From assembly GCF_021869535.1 (NCBI RefSeq), contig NW_026262712.1:97104140-97168139 (forward strand): a DNA stretch of 64,000 nucleotides. The letters run 5' to 3'. This DNA is from Mytilus californianus. Taxonomy: Eukaryota > Mollusca > Bivalvia > Mytilida > Mytilidae. This document shows positions 15,201 through 23,300 of this stretch, piece by piece. The number at the start of each line of letters is the position of its first letter. Positions within the stretch are counted from its first letter, which is position 1. A program made the translations under genes and the position numbers. The notes below the pieces were generated by a model. It was given only the letters and a program-made list of their open reading frames with translations. It was not told where the DNA came from and ran no database searches.

Positions 15201-18200
15201 AATCTGCTGCTACTTTAAAAAGTTGACAATGGTATTCTTTGTCTGAGGTTTTTGTTTTATTACAACATATATTTTGAAGTTTTTGGCTAATGTTAATAGT
15301 GTCAGGTCAAATGTGATATTATGGGATACAGTCCCTGTCACTCTGTTATGCTTCAGTGACTTTAATTTTTATATTCTTCAAATGTTGTCTGATTAGGTTT
15401 GCGTTTGTAAAATACCTTGTCATAATTGATAGTTCAACTGTTATTCCATTAACTTTATATTTTGAAGACTTTGAGGCCTATCACTTAAGCCATGTTCATT
15501 TTAAGAAACTATAATGTTCAATTTTACATTTTCTGAACATGAGTTATAGAGAAGTACTGGGTACATTAGTTCCTTACACATATAGTGCATGCAGTACATA
15601 TAGGAGTCAATCAAATTAGTATTTTGTTTTGCTGTATTCAACTACGTGAGAAATAAATCTTTGTTGACAGCTTAGTAAGTCAAAAAGAGTTATAACAAAA
15701 GTTAGTGACAAAATATTTTTAAGTCTTTCTTTGTTAATAGGACCACCATTGTCATCCAACCAATCAGAAGTGTGTGACTGATAAACCTTGATCTTAACTG
15801 CCAGTTATACATTTACTAATCCAATCATTAAGAACTGTGGAACTGATTAACTTTGTTTATGTTGTAGGTTATGCAGAGGGAGGTACACAGATCCAACCAT
15901 TCAGAAGTGCTGGATTGATGAACTTTGCCTTTAACAATAATGTAACACTGGTCCACAACACCTTTATTTATGTAACAACTATAGCTACTAATGCTGCAGG
16001 ATTGAGGGGTGTGTCATATTCTGATCCCATACTGGTAGATCTGACACCACCTGATATTAAATATATTTATGATGGTAGAGGTATGTTCATTTTGAAAGAC
16101 ACATACATTGGATGTTAGGTTTTGAAAATCATATACCAACAAAAGTTATCTGCATTTATTTTTTTGTCTCACCTGCTTAAAGCTAGACATAGGGATTGCT
16201 TTTCCGGGGATGGTGACGTGGACGATGGCATCAACATATTGTTATGTTTTCTGCTTAAGTTAGTTTGATAGGAACTACTTGTGATAGATCATTGATATTT
16301 AATATAAAGTTTTATTACTATCAGTTCATATCAGTTTGATGACTATTTCAACCCTGCCCCCTAGCTCAAGGTTCAGCAACTTTGAATTAATTAGCAATTT
16401 TCAATCTTAAGTTTTCTTCTTAAGTTAGTTTGATAGGATCTACTTGTGATAGATCAATTTGTATGAAGTTGCATTACTGTCAGTTCATATCAGTTTGACA
16501 ATTATTTCGAGGCCCTGACCCCTAGGATATGGTCCAGTGACTTTGAATTAATTAACAATTTTCAATGTTAAATTTTCTGCTAAAGTTGGATTAATAGGAA
16601 CTACTTACAATAGAGTCTATTATTATGCTATTGAATAGACAGCAATATTTTCTATAAAGTTACATTACTGTCTGTACATCTCAGTTTGTCGACCATTTCG
16701 AGGCCCTGCTCACTAGATCATGGTCCAGTGACCTTGAATTAATAAGCAATGTTTCTGTCCATCAGATTGTCTTTTTGTGAATTTTATGCCGATAGGCGAG
16801 ACATATCTCTGTGTCAATAGTTTATGTAATATAAATATTGGATTTTATTCTGAATCTTTTTACTTTTTAACAAAGTTATTGAGATTTAATGTGTTTAGAC
16901 TAAACAAGAATATGGCGCAAGTTTTTAAACAGAAAAAAGTCATTGCATTTTATAATATTAGTCTTGAATTATGTTATACTGAAGTGGAGATGCTTTCTGG
17001 AGTTCTTCTTTGGCCCCAAAAATGATGAGTATAAATGCAATTATGTTTGATAATAAAAAAACATATGTGTTTCACACATTTGACACTTTTACTTTAATAA
17101 TAAAAATTAGTAGAATTGCTTTAGTTTTTTTATACGACCGCAAAAAAATTTTGTGGTCGTATATTGGTATGACGTTGGCGTCGTCGTCGTCCGAAGACAC
17201 ATTGGTTTTTGCACTCTAACTTTAGTTTAAGTGAATGGATCTCTATGAAATTTTACCATAAGGTTCAATACCACAAAAGGAAGGTTGGGATTGATTTTGG
17301 GGGTAATGGTACCAACAGTTAAGGAATTAGAGGCCAAAAAGGGGCCAAAAATAAGCATTTTTGTAACTTCCAGACATAACTTGTGTGTTAGTGTATGGAT
17401 CTCTTTGACATTGTACCACAAGGTTCCATATCACAAAGGGAATGCTGGGATTGATTTTGGGGGTAATTGCCTCAAAATTTTAGGAATTAGGGGCCAAAAA
17501 AGGGGCAAAAAACAAGCATTTTTCTAGTTTCATGACAATAACTTGTGTGTAAGTGTATGGATCTTTCTGAAATTGTACTACAAGGTTCCATACCACAAAG
17601 GGAAGGCTTGGATTGAGTTTGGGGGGTGATGAATCATAAGGGGGTTCAAAAATTTTTTTTTTTTCCTTTTTTTCCTTTTTTTTTTTTTAAATTTTCCATT
17701 TTAAATTGGTTATTTCTGATTTATATATAAAAGCAAATAATAATGATATGGTTTGAACAGGTAAATTAAAAATTTATAAGTTCTTAGACCACATTCATTC
17801 TGTGTCAGAAACCTATGCTGTGTCAAATATTTAATCACAATCCAAAGTAAGTGTGTATCAAGCTTGAATGTTGTGTCCATACTTGCCCCAACTGTTCAGG
17901 GTTCGACCTCTGCGGTCGTATTAAGCTGTGCCCAGCGGAGCATTTTATTCATTAAGAAATAAAATGTGTTACACTCATTTAAAAAAAATGGCTTAACATG
18001 AGATGTGAATTTTATTGCAATGCCATGTTACAATCATCTTTTTTTTAAAACAAGTAGCTTTACATGAACTTATTCCCATTCCACTCATCATATATTGACG
18101 TCCATCTAAACAGCTTCTGAAATACAAATAATTGGTATATTTTTAACTGTACTAAACTGATGTTTTTATTGTGACAGGTGCTGACGAGGATTCCTGGACG

Positions 18201-20317
18201 TTTAATGAAGTTGTTGCAAACTGGGAAGTAGAGGACTTGGAATCTGGTATCAAGTTCTGTAAATGGGCAATCGGTAAGATTTAGTCATCTGAAATTATTT
18301 AAATGGATAAACATACACTAGGGGGAAAATGATTTCAACTAACTGTAATATATAAAAACAAAGTGGCTAAAAAGACAAATTGACCTTATTTGGTTTTCAC
18401 TGGAATTTATACTTTCAAATTTCAAAATGACACATTATTATGATAAAGTAGAAAAAGTAGTGAAAGAGACATGACAATGATTTTATGACATCATAAAAGA
18501 ATTACTTTGATTTTGGTCAAGTTTGAAACAGTAAGCACACAGAGGTGTCCCCTTCTCAACAATCTTGTAATGTAATGTATAATTTATAGGAAACAGGTGA
18601 TCTCACTACTTGACACTGTAGTGTAAACTTCATCAGGCTAATGTGGTGATTTTACACACCAGGAAACATACATGTATGTACTTGCTAGTTTACACTACAG
18701 TGTAATGTTCATGAGGGCTAATGCTGTGTTTGTATAATTTTAGGCTACACACCAGGAAATATATATGTACTTGCTAGTTTACACTACAGTGTGAACTTCA
18801 AGTTAATGCTGTGTTTGTAGAATTTTAAGCTACACGCCGGTGAACACATGTGCTCTAATTTACACTGTCTGTAAACTTAATCAGGTTAATACCATGTTTG
18901 TATATTTACAGGTTACACACCAGGTAAAACAGACTTGCTTATTTACACTGAAATATCAGCTTCACCAGGTTCAATGGAATTTGATTACAGTGTTTTAGAA
19001 GGGTATACCATCTACACCACCCTCAGTTGTGAGAACAATGCTGGTCTGACGTACTCCTTGTCTACTGATGGAGTTAAAATCTCAAATACGCCACCATCCA
19101 TTTCCTCAGTGCAGATGGAAGTTCTTTCCCTGTCGTCTACAGAGTACAACCCTCGAGACTGGTACCTAGGTCTCACAGATACGTTGAGAATAAAATGGTC
19201 TGGATTTACAGATAGCATTGGTGTGGAAACATACAAGGTAACTTCAGTGTGATCATCAGGGTTCATATAAAGTTGATGGTTAAACTTTAAAATATTGTTG
19301 AAAGTTTCAAAGTAGATATTGTTGAAAGTGTCAATGTTAATAATAATGTAACAGAATCTAATGATATGTGACAATGTTATATTTCCCCCACCAAAAGCTA
19401 TATATAATGTTATAGATAAAATATGTGGATAAATTTCCTTTCCAACTGTATTTCCATAAGAACATCATTAAGGGTTAAAACATGTATTATTTATTCTCAT
19501 AAGACTAATTATAGACATTTAAAAAAAAGACATACACAATGGAATACATGTGAGCAGAGATGGTAGAATTTCTTTTCGAAACAAAACAGCTTCAACAATG
19601 ATTCACAACCATTTCATGAATACAACAAATTATGTATTGTTAGGGATGTACTCAAGATGATGTGTACAGTTGAATAAACAATATGTATTTATGCTGCATT
19701 TACAACAATATCTGTAAAAGTAATTAGTCTTTTCAGTGATACCTTATGGTTATGTTGTGCTCTTCGCATCAGCATAAATGTTTAGTCATTTTGCAAAATT
19801 TTCCTCAATCATTTTTTATAGCACAGTAAAATACCACTCACTATTTTTCAGCAGCTACAGCCTATCAAAGATTTCTTCAATGGAAAGTTTGTTAAAAATT
19901 GTTCACTTGTAATATGTTATAGTTTTAATGCCAAATTTTCATCTTTATATTGCTATTCTTCTTTAAAATATCATTCTATGTGCCCCCTATCAACAACTGT
20001 TAAGATGTGTTAATATATATAATATATGTGTTTTATTTCATTTTTTTTATAATGAAGGAGGATCATGCTCTTTTATGAATTTTTGGTATAAATTTTTGTA
20101 TGGCAATATTTTTTACTCTGTTTGATTGTAAATGTTATCCATGATTAACCTCATTGTTTCCAACTTTAAACCAACTTTTTTTGTGTTAATGCTTATTTTA
20201 TCTTAGCTAATTCTAGCTGACTCTATGGCAGTTTATTTTTTTTGTATATACATATATCATGGAAAGCTCTGGCTTTGGCTATACTTTTTGTCTTTTTTGT
20301 TTTATAAGCTCTTAACT

Positions 20318-20371
<54 letters not shown>

Positions 20372-23300
20372 TGTCCGTCAGTCCTATTTCTTGTCATCGC
20401 AACTCCTCTCAAACCACACAACAGAATTTCACGAAACCTTTTTAGATAATAAGGACATACTATGTAGTTGTGCATATTGACAGGAAATTACGATTCAATT
20501 TTTTTTCTAGGAGTTACGCCCCTTTGAACTTATTTACTTTAATGTACTACTGCAACAGTTTGTCATCGCAACTCCTCTCAAACCACACAACAGAATTTCA
20601 TGAAACCTTTTCAGATAATAAGTACATACAACATAGATGTGAATATCGAAAGGAAATTACGATTCAATTTTTTTTTCCAGGAGTTACGCCCCTTTGAACT
20701 TATTTGCCAAATATACTACTCCAACCTTTTGTCGTCGCAACTCCTCTGAAACCACACAACAGAATTTCATGAAACCTTTTCAGATAATAAGGACATACTA
20801 CGTAGATGTGCATATTGACAGGAAGTTACGATTCAATTTTTTTTCCAGGAGTTACGGCCTTTTGAACTTATTTGCCCAATATACTACTGCAACCTTTTGT
20901 CATCGCAACTCCTCTCAAACCACACAGCAGAATTTCATGAAACCTTTTCAGATAATAAGGACATACTACGTAGATGTGCATATTGACAGGAAATTAAGAT
21001 TCAATTTTTTTTCCAGGAGTTACGCCCCTTTGAACTTATTTGCTGTAATGTACTACTGCAACAGTTTGTCATCGCAACTCCTCTGAAACCACACAACAGA
21101 ATTTCATGAAACCTTTTTAGATAATAAGGACATACTATGTAGATTTGCATATTGACAGGAAATTATGATTCAATTTTTTTTTCTTATACAATTTTTTTTT
21201 CTTACACTTATTTTATTTCTCCAATGACAATGTGGGGACGTGGGGTATGTGAGCGAGCTCACTAAGGTTCTTTAATTTTTTATTTATTTTTGTTTTTCAA
21301 ATGTTTTGTTGGCAAGCATCACCGGAGATACATTTGTAGTTGAAATGTACATCTGGTACAGAAAAACTAATGCTATCATATGTATAACAGAATATCAACA
21401 TGTGATGTATTTTATTTGCTCATAAAAAATAGTTGGCTTATAGTATTCCATTTTATGGCCCTTTAGAAGATCACTGTAAGGAATTATCAGTACAATATTA
21501 TTATATTTCAGGTAAATTATCCTGGACAGATGTCGGAGGCCATGTTTTTCCCAGCAAACCAGGAAGTATTATACACTCACTTCACAAAGATGTCGCTAAC
21601 AGATGATAAACATGACGTGTCTACACAAGCTATGAATAAACTGTTCCTCAGATCATTGTACGTGACTACTAATGTAACTGTTCAGACTGCAGTTCCCCAA
21701 GTAGATAGTAAGTATAGACACATATTGTCCAAGACAGTTTTAATGATTTTTTTATTTTGTTTAAAGAATAATTGAAATGAAATTTAAAGGGTTATCATTC
21801 TTATATGCCTTCACTTTCAAAACTTCACTACACAATTCATCAAGATATGAACTTTACAAATAATACGTTCATATATTTGTGTGACCCCATTTCATTTTCC
21901 ATTTCCATTTTCATGGTTAAGTGATAAGGTTGAAACCAATAGGTATTATATAATTTTCAAGATTGTATGCCTGATATATATGTGCAAAAATTCTGGCAAG
22001 TCTGCCCTTTCGAATTGTTTAAAAACGTTTCATTATGTTTTTTTTATTATGCAAGATGGGCAATGTGTCTCTGCTTGAGGGCTGTTCCATTAAAACATGC
22101 ATGGTACCCAGGGAAGGCACTTTGAAAATAGGTTAACCACTTATAGAGGCAAATTAAAATTTCACTAACATTTCCATACCTGTCAACTGACCCAGATCCT
22201 GCAGGTGTGACCCGAGATTTTCACAATTCTGAGGGGTCACCCGGAACACCCGCCGGGTGACCAAATAACCCGGGAATTCGTAAAATAACCCGTTTTCACC
22301 CGGATTCCTAAGCGTTAGGACTGATTAGATATAAACTGATTTCTTTAAAATACCAGCAAATTCGTAATTCTTCCTGGACAAGAAGTTCAACTAGCTGTGT
22401 AAACTCAGCTCAAGTGACCCATTTCAGTGCATGGCTTCACTTGACAGCTTTGGTGTCAAACACACTGTTAATTAACACCAATTACCTTAGCTTTAGGTCG
22501 TAAATAATTTGTGTATTTCAAAGTTGTTTTAAAAACAACTTGAGTTACTTCCCCTTTTTTGTCAATTCACAATATACTCCTTAAACTTATGTTTTTTTTT
22601 GTAAAAAGATTAAATCTAATATGAATTGAATGCAAAAACATATCAGAATAATACTTTTACTTATTGTTTTACCTTAGAACAATTAAAAAATAAAAATTTT
22701 GAAAATTACTTTTTAAGCTCACCGGGGCCCTTCCCATGTGAGCTTATGCCATCACTTGGCGTCCTTCGTCTGTCGTCTTCTGTCGTCATAAACTATTTCA
22801 AAAATCTTCTCCTCTGAAACTACTGGGCCAAATACCTTCAAACTTTAACTAAATGTTCCTTAGGGTATCTAGTTTATAAATTATATCCGAAGTTTTGATC
22901 CATTGACAAACATGGCCGCCATGGCTAAAAATAGAACATAGGGGTTAAATGCAGTTTTTGGCTTATATCTCAAAAACTAAAGCTTTTAGAGCAAATCTGA
23001 CATGGGGTAAAATTGTTCAATTGGTCAAGATCTATCAGCTCTAAAATTTTCAGACGAATTGAACAACCCATTGTTGGGTTGCTGCCACCGAATTGGTAGT
23101 TTTAACAAAATTTTGCAGTTTTTTGTTATTATTTTGAATATTATTATAAATATATATAAACTGTAAGCAGCAATAATGTTCAGCAAAGTAAGATCTACAA
23201 AAACGTTAATATGACCAAAATTGTCAATTGACCCCTTAAGGAGTTATTGCCCTTTAAAGACAATTTAACACAATTTGTTCATCAAGTTTGCTAACATTTA

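Noticed and set aside
20225..21086. Three open frames of 74-130 codons
   Set aside because: They lie in 169-bp subunits of a repeat and translate as the same peptide repeatedly (e.g. 'QNFMKPFQIIRTYYVD').
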